From positions 1-57,742 of the forward strand of contig JAEUSV010000151.1 of the NCBI GenBank assembly GCA_016788485.1: a DNA stretch of 57,742 nucleotides, read 5' to 3'. The notes beneath the pieces were generated by a model. The model worked only from the letters and a program-made list of their open reading frames with translations, was not told the origin of the DNA and did not search any database. The DNA is from Flavobacteriales bacterium (GTDB lineage: Bacteria; Bacteroidota; Bacteroidia; Flavobacteriales_F; PHOS-HE28). Shown here piece by piece: positions 49,362 through 57,647 of this stretch; position 1 is the stretch's first letter; each line of letters opens with the position of its first letter. Made by a program: the position numbers and the translations under genes.

Positions 49362-50813
49362 ATGCGTTCCAGCCTCATCCTCGCATCCATCGCGGTCCTC
49401 GCACTCCCAGGCTTCCTGTCGGCCCAGGCCCCCTACGTCGCACCCACCGACACGGCCGTGGCCGCCAAGCTCGAGCAATGGAAGGACCTGAAGTTCGGAC
49501 TGCTGATGCACTGGGGGCCTTACAGCCAGTGGGGCGTGGTGGAGAGCTGGAGCATCTGCCCCGAGGATGAGGACTGGTGCCGCAGGAGGCCCGAGCACGG
49601 CACCACCTACAATGAGTACGTGAAGAACTACGAGGCGCTGCAGACCACCTTCGACCCGGTGAAGTTCGACCCGGACAAGTGGGCCCGGGCCGCGAAAGGC
49701 GCCGGCATGAAGTACGTGGTCTTCACCACCAAGCACCATGACGGCTTCTGCATGTTCGACACCAAGCTCACGGACTACCGCATCACCGACCCGAAGTGCC
49801 CCTTCCACGACCACCCGCGCGCCAACATCGCGAAGGAGGTGTTCGATGCGTTCCGCACCGAGGGCCTGTGGACCGGCGCCTACTTCAGCAAGCCCGACTG
49901 GCACAGCCCCTACTACTGGTGGCCCTACTTCCCGCCGAAGGACCGCAACGTGAACTACCTGCCCACGCGCTATCCTGAGCGCTGGCAACAGTTCAAGGAC
50001 TTCACCTCCGGCCAGATCGAGGAGCTGATGACCGGCTACGGGCCCATGGACATCCTCTGGCTCGATGGCGGCCAGGTGCGGCCCCTGAACACCATCGACA
50101 CGAACGTGAGCTGGCAGAAGGCGATCCTCATCGACCAGGACATCGACATGGCGCGGATCGCCGCGATGGCGCGGAAGCACCAGCCCGGGCTGCTCGTGGT
50201 GGACCGCACCGTGGGCGGCGAGTACGAGAACTACGTGACGCCCGAAGGCCATGTGCCCGACGCGGACCTCGGTGTGCCGTGGGAGACCTGCATGCCCATG
50301 GGCACGAGCTGGAGCTGGGTGCCGAACGAGAAGTACAAGACCACCGACGATATCATCCGCACGCTGGTGAGCGTGGTGTCGCGAGGGGGGTCCCTGCTGT
50401 TGAACGTGGCACCGGGGCCCGATGGGCAGCTGGACTCAACGGCCTACGTGCGCTTGAAGGAGGTGGGTGAATGGCTGAAGGTGAACGGGGAGGCGGTGTA
50501 TGGAACGAGGGCACTGCCGTGCGAAGACCCCAAGGTGATCGGGGGTACCGGCGTATACAGAGGAACGAAAAGCGACCGAAAAAGCACGGCCTACCTGTTC
50601 CTGGAGCCTGATGCGTCCGGAGAGCTCCGTCTCCCATGGTGGGCTGTTCGCGAGGTCAAGTCAGCCAGCCTGCTCGCCAGCGGAAAGTCGCTCCCTGTTC
50701 GACTGGAGAAGATCGACTTCGTCATCCAACTGCCACGACCTCAGCCGAAGCGAAACGCAGGCCTGATGGTCGTCAAGGTGGAATACTGGCCACTGAATTC
50801 GCCGCGGTTCTGA
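49362..50813 (+). CDS. Alpha-L-fucosidase, GH29
   Basis: 483 residues with a signal peptide (SLILASIAVLALPGFLSAQ). The (beta/alpha)8 barrel has GH29 features: LMHWGPYSQWGVVESWS, KYVVFTTKHHDGFCMFDTK, and MDILWLDGG near residue 232, carrying the nucleophile Asp. VPWETCMPMGTSWSW is where the acid/base Glu is expected. It removes alpha-linked L-fucose from glycans by retaining hydrolysis, probably in the periplasm or at the surface. It is followed directly by the DUF4838 gene (stop and start adjacent), and a second, divergent GH29 lies at 53145-54503. Confidence 0.95.
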   Translation: MRSSLILASIAVLALPGFLSAQAPYVAPTDTAVAAKLEQWKDLKFGLLMHWGPYSQWGVVESWSICPEDEDWCRRRPEHGTTYNEYVKNYEALQTTFDPVKFDPDKWARAAKGAGMKYVVFTTKHHDGFCMFDTKLTDYRITDPKCPFHDHPRANIAKEVFDAFRTEGLWTGAYFSKPDWHSPYYWWPYFPPKDRNVNYLPTRYPERWQQFKDFTSGQIEELMTGYGPMDILWLDGGQVRPLNTIDTNVSWQKAILIDQDIDMARIAAMARKHQPGLLVVDRTVGGEYENYVTPEGHVPDADLGVPWETCMPMGTSWSWVPNEKYKTTDDIIRTLVSVVSRGGSLLLNVAPGPDGQLDSTAYVRLKEVGEWLKVNGEAVYGTRALPCEDPKVIGGTGVYRGTKSDRKSTAYLFLEPDASGELRLPWWAVREVKSASLLASGKSLPVRLEKIDFVIQLPRPQPKRNAGLMVVKVEYWPLNSPRF

Positions 50814-52682
50814 ATGAAGTGCATCCCCTACGTCCTGACAGGCGCTGCTGCGCTTCTGCTCTCCCTTGGTGCAGTGGCCCAGGAAAAGCCCGCATTCGCC
50901 TTCCGGATGGTCTTCACCCACCCGGCCACGGACGGCGCCTACGCCGCGGAACACCGCATCCGCCAGGTGATCAAGACCCGCGACAGCGAGGATCCCGACT
51001 GGGGCCTCTGGGTCCACACCATGCACCGCTTCGTCCCGCCCGCGCAGTTCGATGCACACCCCGAGTATTTCGCCGAGCGCAACGGCACCCGCGTTCCCGA
51101 TCAGCTGTGCCTGAGCAACGCGGAGGTGCTGCGCATCACCGTGGACAGCCTGCGCGCGAAGATGGCCCGCAAGCCCGCCGCGCGCTACTGGAGCGTGAGC
51201 CAGATGGACAACTTCAACCACTGCCAGTGCGCGCAATGCCACCGCACCGACAGCATCGAGGGCGCACCAAGTGGCACCATCCTCCGCTTCGCCAACGCCG
51301 TGGCCGACAGCTTCCCCGACAAGGTGATCAGCACATTGGCCTACCAGTACAGCCGCACCGCTCCGAAGGTGACGAAGCCGCGGCCGAACGTGAACATCAT
51401 GCTCTGCAGCATCGAGGAGGACCGCAGCCGGCCCATCGCGTCGCGGGATCAACCAGGCTCCTTCACAGCGGATCTGCGCGAATGGAGCACGCTCACGCAC
51501 AACATCATCGTGTGGGACTACGTGATCAACTTCTCACACCTGGTGATGCCCTTCCCGAACTGGAAGGTGCTGGGGCCGAACCTCCAGCTCTTTCGCGACA
51601 ACGGCGTGCCGATGATGTTCGAGCAAGGGCTCTCGTCGCCGGGCGGTGAGATGCCCGAGTTCCGCACCTACCTGCTCGCCAAGCTGCTCTGGAACCCCGA
51701 CCTCAACGTGGACTCGCTGCGCACGCACTTCATGGACGGGTTCTATGGCGAGGCGGGTACCTACCTCGACAGGTACACGCATATGCTGGAGGAAGAGCTG
51801 GACAGGAGCGGCAAGGCGCTCACGCTCTATGAGCACCCGCAAGCGCACAAGGACGGCTACCTCAGTCCGGCGAACCTCGCGAAGTACAAGATGCTCTTCA
51901 ACAGCGCCGAGGCCGCGGTGATGGACGAGGACACCATCTACCAGTGGCGCGTGGAGGATGCGCGGCTGGGGATCATGTACGCCGAGCTCGAGATCGCGCG
52001 CGCCATGCCGCATGCACCGAACGGGCTCTTCGAGCAGGACAGCACAGGGAACTGGCGCGCGAAGCCGTACTACACGGAGCTGCTGGGGACCTTCGTGGCA
52101 CGCGCGAAGAAGCACGGGCATGTGCTGTTGCACGAGACGCGGCTGACGCCCGACGAATACCTCGCCGAGTTCAGCGCACACCTGAAGAACGGCGCACGAT
52201 CCCATCTGGCCGTCGGCAAGACCATCTCCTTCGCGACACCTCCGGATGATCGCTATCCAGGTGGTGGACCTGACGCGCTGATCGACGGCTTCACGGCAAG
52301 CACCAACTACCAGTTCGGCTGGCAGGGCTGGTACGGGAAGGACATGGTGGCGACGATCGACCTGGGGGAAGTTCGGCTGATCCAGGCTGTTCAAGCCGGA
52401 TTTCTGCAGGACCAACAGAGCTGGATCTTCTACCCGGATTCGATCAAGGTCGAAGGCTCGGTGGATGGGTCCCACTTCTTCGACATCTGGATCTACGAGT
52501 TCTCCGATGCGCGGAAGAAACGACCACTTGAAACAAGGGTGGCGGATATGTCGCTCTGGGACTTGCGCTCTGCACGCTACCTCCGCATCACGGCCCGCAA
52601 CCTCGGCGACCTGCCCGCGTGGCACGGCAGCAAGGGGCAGTGCTGGTTGTTCTGTGATGAGATCGTGGTGTACGGGGAGTGA
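50814..52682 (+). CDS. DUF4838 protein with C-terminal F5/8-type carbohydrate-binding module
   Basis: 622 residues, ATG immediately after the fucosidase stop, with a signal peptide (LTGAAALLLSLGAVAQE). DUF4838 features: HPEYFAERNGTRVPDQLCLS near residue 81, then WSVSQMDNFNHCQCAQCHRT near residue 125, whose Cys spacing suggests a metal or disulfide cluster. The barrel is expected to act on glycans, though its bond specificity is not settled. Residues ~470-620 look like a discoidin/F5/8C module (IDGFTASTNYQFGWQGWYG; ARYLRITARNLGDLPAW). Coupled expression with GH29 suggests joint cleavage of a fucosylated polymer. Confidence 0.85.
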   Translation: MKCIPYVLTGAAALLLSLGAVAQEKPAFAFRMVFTHPATDGAYAAEHRIRQVIKTRDSEDPDWGLWVHTMHRFVPPAQFDAHPEYFAERNGTRVPDQLCLSNAEVLRITVDSLRAKMARKPAARYWSVSQMDNFNHCQCAQCHRTDSIEGAPSGTILRFANAVADSFPDKVISTLAYQYSRTAPKVTKPRPNVNIMLCSIEEDRSRPIASRDQPGSFTADLREWSTLTHNIIVWDYVINFSHLVMPFPNWKVLGPNLQLFRDNGVPMMFEQGLSSPGGEMPEFRTYLLAKLLWNPDLNVDSLRTHFMDGFYGEAGTYLDRYTHMLEEELDRSGKALTLYEHPQAHKDGYLSPANLAKYKMLFNSAEAAVMDEDTIYQWRVEDARLGIMYAELEIARAMPHAPNGLFEQDSTGNWRAKPYYTELLGTFVARAKKHGHVLLHETRLTPDEYLAEFSAHLKNGARSHLAVGKTISFATPPDDRYPGGGPDALIDGFTASTNYQFGWQGWYGKDMVATIDLGEVRLIQAVQAGFLQDQQSWIFYPDSIKVEGSVDGSHFFDIWIYEFSDARKKRPLETRVADMSLWDLRSARYLRITARNLGDLPAWHGSKGQCWLFCDEIVVYGE

Positions 52683-52683
52683 A

Positions 52684-52711
52684 CAACCGCAACGGCGCAA
52701 CGAACGCAACG
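52684..52711 (+). repeat. Left inverted repeat flanking the GxxExxY gene (28 bp)
   Basis: A 28-bp sequence made of NCGCAACG-like units (core CCGCAACGGCGCAACG). Its inverted counterpart at 53113-53140 matches at 25 of 28 positions. It begins 2 nt after the DUF4838 stop and ends 10 nt before the GxxExxY stop. A 17-bp core copy occurs at 43699-43715. Confidence 0.8.
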
Positions 52712-52721
52712 CTATTGTAGC

Positions 52722-53105
52722 TCATGCGGGCATGCCGTTCGCAATGCGTCGCAGACCGTTCTTCAGCAGCTTCTCATTGAAATTGATGAGAAGACCAAGT
52801 CGATTCCCGGTGAGCTTCAGGTAGGTGATCAACTGAGCCGAATGCACAGGGTGCAAGGTGTCCACGGCCTTCACCTCCACAATGACCTTTCGCTCCACCC
52901 ACAGGTCCAAGCGGTAGCCCGCATCCAGCTTCACGGAGCGATACTGTAAGGGAAGAGGCACTTGCATCTCACATGCAAAGCCCAGCTCACCAGCTTCGAA
53001 CGCAAGGCAGTGGAGGTACGCGTTCTCGAGAAGACCGGGACCCAATTCGCGGTGCACCCTGAATGAAGCCTCCACAAGGCCCTCAGCGATCTCGTTCTCG
53101 CTCAT
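52722..53105 (-). CDS. GxxExxY protein (PD-(D/E)xK-like)
   Basis: 127 residues. The naming motif is GLLENAYLHCLAFE near residues 24-37 (GxxExxY as GLLENAY), and the nuclease-like core is RLDLWVERKVIVEVKAV near residues 65-81, with Asp and E-x-K as in PD-(D/E)xK enzymes. FRVHRELGPG and LKLTGNRLGLLINF complete the family pattern. Function is unproven; the family is patchily distributed and often multi-copy. The gene fills almost the whole space between two 28-bp inverted repeats, which makes the unit resemble a small mobile cassette. Confidence 0.9.
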   Translation of the reverse strand: MSENEIAEGLVEASFRVHRELGPGLLENAYLHCLAFEAGELGFACEMQVPLPLQYRSVKLDAGYRLDLWVERKVIVEVKAVDTLHPVHSAQLITYLKLTGNRLGLLINFNEKLLKNGLRRIANGMPA

Positions 53106-53112
53106 TGCATTC

Positions 53113-53140
53113 CGTAGCGCTCGTAGCGCCGTTGCGGTTG
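53113..53140 (-). repeat. Right inverted repeat flanking the GxxExxY gene (28 bp)
   Basis: Inverted partner of 52684-52711 with three mismatches in 28. It starts 7 nt upstream of the GxxExxY start codon and ends 4 nt before the stop of the second GH29 gene. Its position also means it would serve as the GxxExxY promoter region. Confidence 0.8.
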
Positions 53141-53144
53141 AAGC

Positions 53145-54503
53145 TCAGTACCCGCCCTCCCCCCGGTACAACCTCACCGGCCCGTCGAGCTTCACCTTCA
53201 GCACGGTCATCCATGGGTCCGACGCTTCCTGCGGCACATCGATGAACAGCAGTCCGGGCACGCTGCTCCAACTGATCTTGCCCACCACGCGGTGCTTCAG
53301 GGGCATCGAAAGGCCCAGCACTTCCGCGGAGAGCACCTTGTTGTGGAGCCCCTTCACCTCCACGCTGCCGCACCCTCCGTGGGGCAGGAAGAGATAGAGC
53401 GTGGTGCTGTCCGCGCTGAGCGTGCTGGGACCGTAGTAATGACCGTTCGGCAGGCCCGCACGCGAGCCGAAGATGGCCTCACCGTGCTTGGCGTTCCACT
53501 GTCCCAGCTCCTCGAGCACCTGCACCTGGCGCGGGGGGATGGTGCCGTCCTCCCGCGGCCCGATGTCGAGGAGCAGGTTGCCGCCATGCGAGACCACATC
53601 GGCGAAGATGGCGATGAGGTCGTGCGTGCTCTTGTAGTTCGTGTCCTGCGGCTGCCACCCCCAGTTGTCGTTGATGGTCATGCACAGCTCCCACCACGGC
53701 GAGTCGGGGCGTTCCACGGGGATGTTCTGCTCGGGGGTCTGGTAATCGCCGTAGCCCTGCAGGCGCCCGTTGATGATGGCCTGCGGGTTGCGCTTCAAGA
53801 TGCTTGCCCGCACCTTCGGCGCCTCCCATTCCTTGGCGCTGTGCTCCCAGTCGCCATCGAACCACCACAGGTCGGGGTTCAACTGCGTGGCGATCTCGTC
53901 GATCTGGGCCTGGTAGTAAGTGAGGAAGCGCTTCCACCTGCGCGCATCCTTCCTGATGTCGTACCGCACGCTGTCCTTGATGAACGCGGGGTAGGCATGA
54001 TCGGTCCAGTCGATGAGGGAGTAGTAGGCCCCGCACTTGAGGTCGCGCTTGCGCAGTTCGGTGAACAAGGGTGCCACCACATCGCGGCCGGCGGGAGAAG
54101 CGAGCTCCACGGACAACGGCCCGGGAAGCGACCACTTGTAGTGGCCCACGTTCGGGGTGGCGCGTGTGGCGTACATCGCTACGCCGTCATGGTGCTTGGT
54201 GGTGATCACCGCGTACTTCGCTCCGCTCCGTTGGATAAGGTCCGCCCATGCAGTCGGGTCGTATTTGCTCGCCGTGAAGCCTTCGAGCTGCTTCATATAC
54301 TCCGCATAGGGCATCTTCTTGTTGTAGAAGGACCAGCTCTCGTCAACGCCGTTCACGCTGTAGATGCCCCAATGGATGAAGATGCCCAGCTTGGCATCCT
54401 GGAACCACTGCATCTTGCCTGCGATGGACGCGGGCTCCACACGTTGTTGCGCCACCAGCGGCAGGCCTACGAGGCCTAGTAGCACGACCAACGACCACCT
54501 CAT
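53145..54503 (-). CDS. Alpha-L-fucosidase, GH29 (second copy, divergent)
   Basis: 452 residues from the ATG at 54503, overlapping the galE stop as ATGA, with a signal peptide (SLVVLLGLVGLPLVAQQ). GH29 features: LGIFIHWGIYSVNGVDESWS near residue 38, KYAVITTKHHDGVAMY, and DLWWFDGDWE near residue 212 with the nucleophile Asp. RPDSPWWELCMTINDNWGW aligns with the acid/base region. It differs widely from the other GH29 here, so the two probably prefer different fucose linkages. Translational coupling to galE suggests co-regulation with UDP-galactose metabolism. Confidence 0.94.
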   Translation of the reverse strand: MRWSLVVLLGLVGLPLVAQQRVEPASIAGKMQWFQDAKLGIFIHWGIYSVNGVDESWSFYNKKMPYAEYMKQLEGFTASKYDPTAWADLIQRSGAKYAVITTKHHDGVAMYATRATPNVGHYKWSLPGPLSVELASPAGRDVVAPLFTELRKRDLKCGAYYSLIDWTDHAYPAFIKDSVRYDIRKDARRWKRFLTYYQAQIDEIATQLNPDLWWFDGDWEHSAKEWEAPKVRASILKRNPQAIINGRLQGYGDYQTPEQNIPVERPDSPWWELCMTINDNWGWQPQDTNYKSTHDLIAIFADVVSHGGNLLLDIGPREDGTIPPRQVQVLEELGQWNAKHGEAIFGSRAGLPNGHYYGPSTLSADSTTLYLFLPHGGCGSVEVKGLHNKVLSAEVLGLSMPLKHRVVGKISWSSVPGLLFIDVPQEASDPWMTVLKVKLDGPVRLYRGEGGY

Positions 54504-55531
54504 TTCCGTGCCATTGTTGCCTGCAGCGCGAGCTGCCAGTTCCACGCATCGCGCAGGGCGCTGCGCAGGTCGTGCTCACACCGCCATCCGAGCACACGCC
54601 GGCTCTTCGACGAGTCAGCCCAGATGGCCGACACATCACCGGCCCTGCGCGGGCCATAGACCTTCGGTACCGTTACGCCGGAGACCTCCTCGAACAGCTC
54701 CACCACCTCCTTCACCGAGCGGCCTTCACCGGCGCCCAGGTTGAAGGTCTCCACCAAGGGGGCCGCCTGCTGGTCCATCCAGTCAAGGGCCATCACATGG
54801 GCGCGCGCCACGTCCACCACGTGCAGGTAGTCGCGTACACAGGTGCCGTCGGGCGTGTCGTAGTCGCTGCCGTGGATGACAAGCTGCTTGCGCAGGCCCA
54901 CGGCGGTCTGGGTGAGGAAGGGGACCAGGTTGCCCGGAGCACCGATCGGAAGCTCGCCGATGTGGCCCTCGGGATGCGCACCGATGGGGTTGAAGTAGCG
55001 CAGCAGCACCGAGCGCAGGGTGTGGTTGGCCCGCACCGCATCGCGCACCATGCGCTCGCCCACCACCTTGGTGTAGCCGTAGGGCGAGCTCGCCGTATGG
55101 TCCGGAGCGCCCTCGTCCACCGGCATGCGGGCCGGCTGACCGTAGACCGTGCAGGAGCTGGAGAACACCAGCGCGCCTACGCCGCGCCACTGCATCACCT
55201 GCAGCACGTTCACCAGCGAGCCCAGGTTGTTCTCGTAGTACTTCAACGGCTCCGCCACGCTCTCCCCCACGGCCTTGTACGCCGCGAAGTGGATCACGCC
55301 GTGCACCTCGCCCTCGAGCTTGAAGACCTCGTGCAGCCGCTCCAGGTCCAGGCAATCCACCGAATGGAACGATGGCACGGACCCGATGAGCTCGCTCATG
55401 CCCTTGAGGGCGCTGCGGTGCGAGTTGCGCAGGTCGTCCACCACCACCGGCGTGAAACCGGCCCGGGCCAGTTCGACCACGGTATGCGAACCGATGTAGC
55501 CGGCCCCTCCGGTCACGATGACCTTGCGCAT
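54500..55531 (-). CDS. galE: UDP-glucose 4-epimerase
   Basis: 343 residues from the ATG at 55531. An extended SDR enzyme: NAD-binding VTGGAGYIGSH at residues 6-16, VHGVIHFAAYKAVGESV, catalytic Ser region VFSSSCTVYGQ near residue 122 and YxxxK as SPYGYTKVVGE near residue 149, plus LRYFNPIGAHPEGHIGE. It interconverts UDP-glucose and UDP-galactose, for galactose use or for building glycans. Coupled to a fucosidase gene, it may serve catabolism of galactose released with fucose, or envelope polysaccharide synthesis. Confidence 0.95.
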   Translation of the reverse strand: MRKVIVTGGAGYIGSHTVVELARAGFTPVVVDDLRNSHRSALKGMSELIGSVPSFHSVDCLDLERLHEVFKLEGEVHGVIHFAAYKAVGESVAEPLKYYENNLGSLVNVLQVMQWRGVGALVFSSSCTVYGQPARMPVDEGAPDHTASSPYGYTKVVGERMVRDAVRANHTLRSVLLRYFNPIGAHPEGHIGELPIGAPGNLVPFLTQTAVGLRKQLVIHGSDYDTPDGTCVRDYLHVVDVARAHVMALDWMDQQAAPLVETFNLGAGEGRSVKEVVELFEEVSGVTVPKVYGPRRAGDVSAIWADSSKSRRVLGWRCEHDLRSALRDAWNWQLALQATMARK

Positions 55532-55536
55532 GCGGC

Positions 55537-55544
55537 GCAAGATA
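55537..55544 (-). promoter_or_regulatory. TAnnTTTG-like -7 box of galE
   Basis: TATCTTGC on the minus strand ends 5 nt before the ATG at 55531. Confidence 0.4.
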
Positions 55545-55616
55545 GCCCGCTGCGCCGGACCGCTCGTGGACCTTCAGCCACAGGTTCGGCCCCGGCTCCG
55601 CACCTTCGCACCTGCC

Positions 55617-57407
55617 ATGCGTCGCCACAGCACCCCAGCCATCGCCCTGGTCGTTGCCATCACGGCCCTGCTGGCCGTGCAATGGCTGTGGCAGGGGCCC
55701 GACGGCCTGGGGTGGAAGGAGATCGTGCGCAGCGATGCCAAGGGCTACTACGGCTACCTCACCGCCACCTTCATCCGCCACGACCTGGGACACGAGCCCT
55801 TCGTGCATGAGTTCATCCACGAGACCCCGGACGGCACGCTGAACAAGTACTTCTGCGGGGCCTCGGTGATGATGCTGCCGTGGTGGGCGGCCGGGCACGG
55901 GCTCGCACTGCTCGACGCTTCGGCCCCCAGGGACGGCCATAGCGCCTACGAATACAAGGCGGTGAGCGTGGGCGTGTGGGTCTACCTGCTGCTGGGGCTG
56001 CTGATGCTGCGCGCCTTGCTGTCACGCATGGGCGTGCGCGACCCGGTGATCGCCTGGCTCGTGCTCGCGCTGGGGCTGGGCACCACCCTGCTGCAGTACG
56101 CCAGCCAGCAGCCCGCATGGACCCACGTGTTCACCTTCTGCTGCGTCAGCGCCTTCCTGCTGCTCATCCGCAAGCTCGGCGACGGGGCCGATGTGCGCTG
56201 GCTGGTCCCGCTGGCCCTGGTCACCGCGCTCATCGGCCTCATCCGCCCGGTGAACGCCACCGTGCTGCTGGCCGTGCCCCTGGTGCTCGGGGCTAACACG
56301 CTGCCCACCCTGCGCCGCATGCTCGCCGCGCGCGGCACCGTGCTCGTGGCACTGGCCGGAGGGCTTGCCGTGCTCGCGCTGCAACCGCTGTGGTGGCATG
56401 CGCAGACCGGGCACTGGATCGAGTGGGGCTACCGCGGCGAAGGCTTCCACTGGGGAAGGCCCGAGGTGTTCAAGGTGCTCTTCGGATTCCGGCGCGGGCT
56501 GTTCCTGTGGACGCCCTTCTTCCTGGCTTGCGCGGCGAGCGTGTTGCTGCTGTGGAAGCGCGACCGCATCCGCGCCGTTGGCGCGCTGGTGTACTGGGGG
56601 GTGAACGTGTACCTGATCAGCGCATGGTGGATCTGGTACTACGGCAGCGGCTTCGGCAGCCGCGTGTTCATCGATCACTATCCGGTGCTGGTGCTGCCGC
56701 TGGCCCTGGTGCTGCAGGGGTGGACGGGGCGTTGGTGGGCGTGGGCGCGGGTGTTCATGGCGGCCTGCATCGCCCTTCACCTGGTGCAGTTCACGCAGTA
56801 CCACCTGAAGATCATCCACCACGAGAGCATGGACCGCCACAAGTACGCCGCCACCTTCCTGCGCTTCGGTGCGGCCTATGAGGATGCGCTGGGCGGCAAC
56901 CACCAGGCACCTCCCTACAACCCCAACGGCATGCGCGTGGTGCTCGAGGAGCGCGACGAACTGGAGACCGACACGCGCTGGTGGCACGGTGGCACCGTGG
57001 AGGTGCGGCCCGAAGCGAAGAGTCCGCACCACGTCTGCGTGTTCACGCCCGCCATCGAGTTCGGCCGCACTTTCGAGGCCACCACGGCCGACCTGCCCAC
57101 AGGCCAGTGGCTGTACCTCGAGGTGTCCATGGAGCGCTACGAGGCCGCGGCACGCGACAGCCACAGCGCCCAATGCGTCACCAGCATCGAGCATGCCGAT
57201 GGCTCCTTCGCGTTCTACGACCCCTTCCGTATGAACCCGCTACCCGGCACCGCCGATGGTACATGGGAGCATATCGAGTACCGCATCCCCGTGCCACCGC
57301 TGGAGCCCGGCGACAAGCTGAAGTTCTACGTGTGGAACCAGCACCGCGACGCGCGCTTCCTGCTCGACGACCTGCACATGAAGGTGCTCGCGGTGAACCC
57401 GTATTGA
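55617..57407 (+). CDS. Multi-spanning membrane protein, possible GT-C-type glycosyltransferase
   Basis: 596 residues from the ATG at 55617. About nine to eleven hydrophobic helices occupy residues ~8-410, and the last ~150 residues form a soluble beta-rich domain (TTADLPTGQWLYLEVSMERY; LDDLHMKVLAV). An acidic early loop containing RSDAKGYYGYLTATFIRHD, then later WWIWYYGSGFGSRVFIDHYP, fits the layout of GT-C transferases or membrane proteins that build surface glycans. No exact family was recognised and a mannosyltransferase-like role is only a possibility. It is divergent from galE across an 85-bp gap. Confidence 0.7.
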   Translation: MRRHSTPAIALVVAITALLAVQWLWQGPDGLGWKEIVRSDAKGYYGYLTATFIRHDLGHEPFVHEFIHETPDGTLNKYFCGASVMMLPWWAAGHGLALLDASAPRDGHSAYEYKAVSVGVWVYLLLGLLMLRALLSRMGVRDPVIAWLVLALGLGTTLLQYASQQPAWTHVFTFCCVSAFLLLIRKLGDGADVRWLVPLALVTALIGLIRPVNATVLLAVPLVLGANTLPTLRRMLAARGTVLVALAGGLAVLALQPLWWHAQTGHWIEWGYRGEGFHWGRPEVFKVLFGFRRGLFLWTPFFLACAASVLLLWKRDRIRAVGALVYWGVNVYLISAWWIWYYGSGFGSRVFIDHYPVLVLPLALVLQGWTGRWWAWARVFMAACIALHLVQFTQYHLKIIHHESMDRHKYAATFLRFGAAYEDALGGNHQAPPYNPNGMRVVLEERDELETDTRWWHGGTVEVRPEAKSPHHVCVFTPAIEFGRTFEATTADLPTGQWLYLEVSMERYEAAARDSHSAQCVTSIEHADGSFAFYDPFRMNPLPGTADGTWEHIEYRIPVPPLEPGDKLKFYVWNQHRDARFLLDDLHMKVLAVNPY

Positions 57408-57468
57408 CCCCACAACGGGCCACATCAGCGTGGGCTGTGCCCGCCGAAGCACGCGCAGCGTGCGAAGG

Positions 57469-57541
57469 TGGGCCCAGCAGGATTTGAACCTGCGACCAAG
57501 GGATTATGAGTCCCCTGCTCTGACCGCTGAGCTATAGGCCC
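57469..57541 (-). tRNA. tRNA with CAU anticodon, tRNA-Ile2-like
   Basis: A 73-nt cloverleaf on the minus strand. Acceptor stem GGGCCTA/TGGGCCC (one G-U pair) with discriminator A, D-arm GCTCAGCGGTCAGAGC, anticodon stem GGGGA/TCCCT with loop CTCATAA (anticodon CAT), and T-arm GCAGG-TTCAAAT-CCTGC. The CTCATAATCxCTTGGTCGC stretch resembles E. coli tRNA-Ile2, whose C34 is converted to lysidine by TilS, more than elongator Met. The CCA end is not encoded (CCT follows). Confidence 0.88.
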
Positions 57542-57546
57542 GGTCG

Positions 57547-57564
57547 TCCCGCTACGCAGCGGGA
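57547..57564. repeat. Short perfect hairpin upstream of the tRNA
   Basis: TCCCGCT (57547-57553) and AGCGGGA (57558-57564) form a 7-bp stem around ACGC, 5 bp before the tRNA 5' end, so it would be in the tRNA precursor leader. Confidence 0.45.
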
Positions 57565-57587
57565 GCCCACCTTACGGCAAGCGGGTG

Positions 57588-57622
57588 CGAAAATAGACCG
57601 CGCGGGCCGAAGCCTATTTTCG
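57588..57622. promoter_or_regulatory. Divergent TATTTTCG promoter pair forming a 9-bp inverted repeat
   Basis: CGAAAATAG (57588-57596) and CTATTTTCG (57614-57622) are perfect inverted copies. Each contains TATTTTCG, one base from TAnnTTTG: on the minus strand for the tRNA (47 nt from its 5' end) and on the plus strand for the HAD gene (25 nt from its GTG). The symmetry could be two back-to-back -7 boxes or an operator. Confidence 0.5.
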
Positions 57623-57647
57623 TCGCCCATTTCTGGTAGAAATACCC

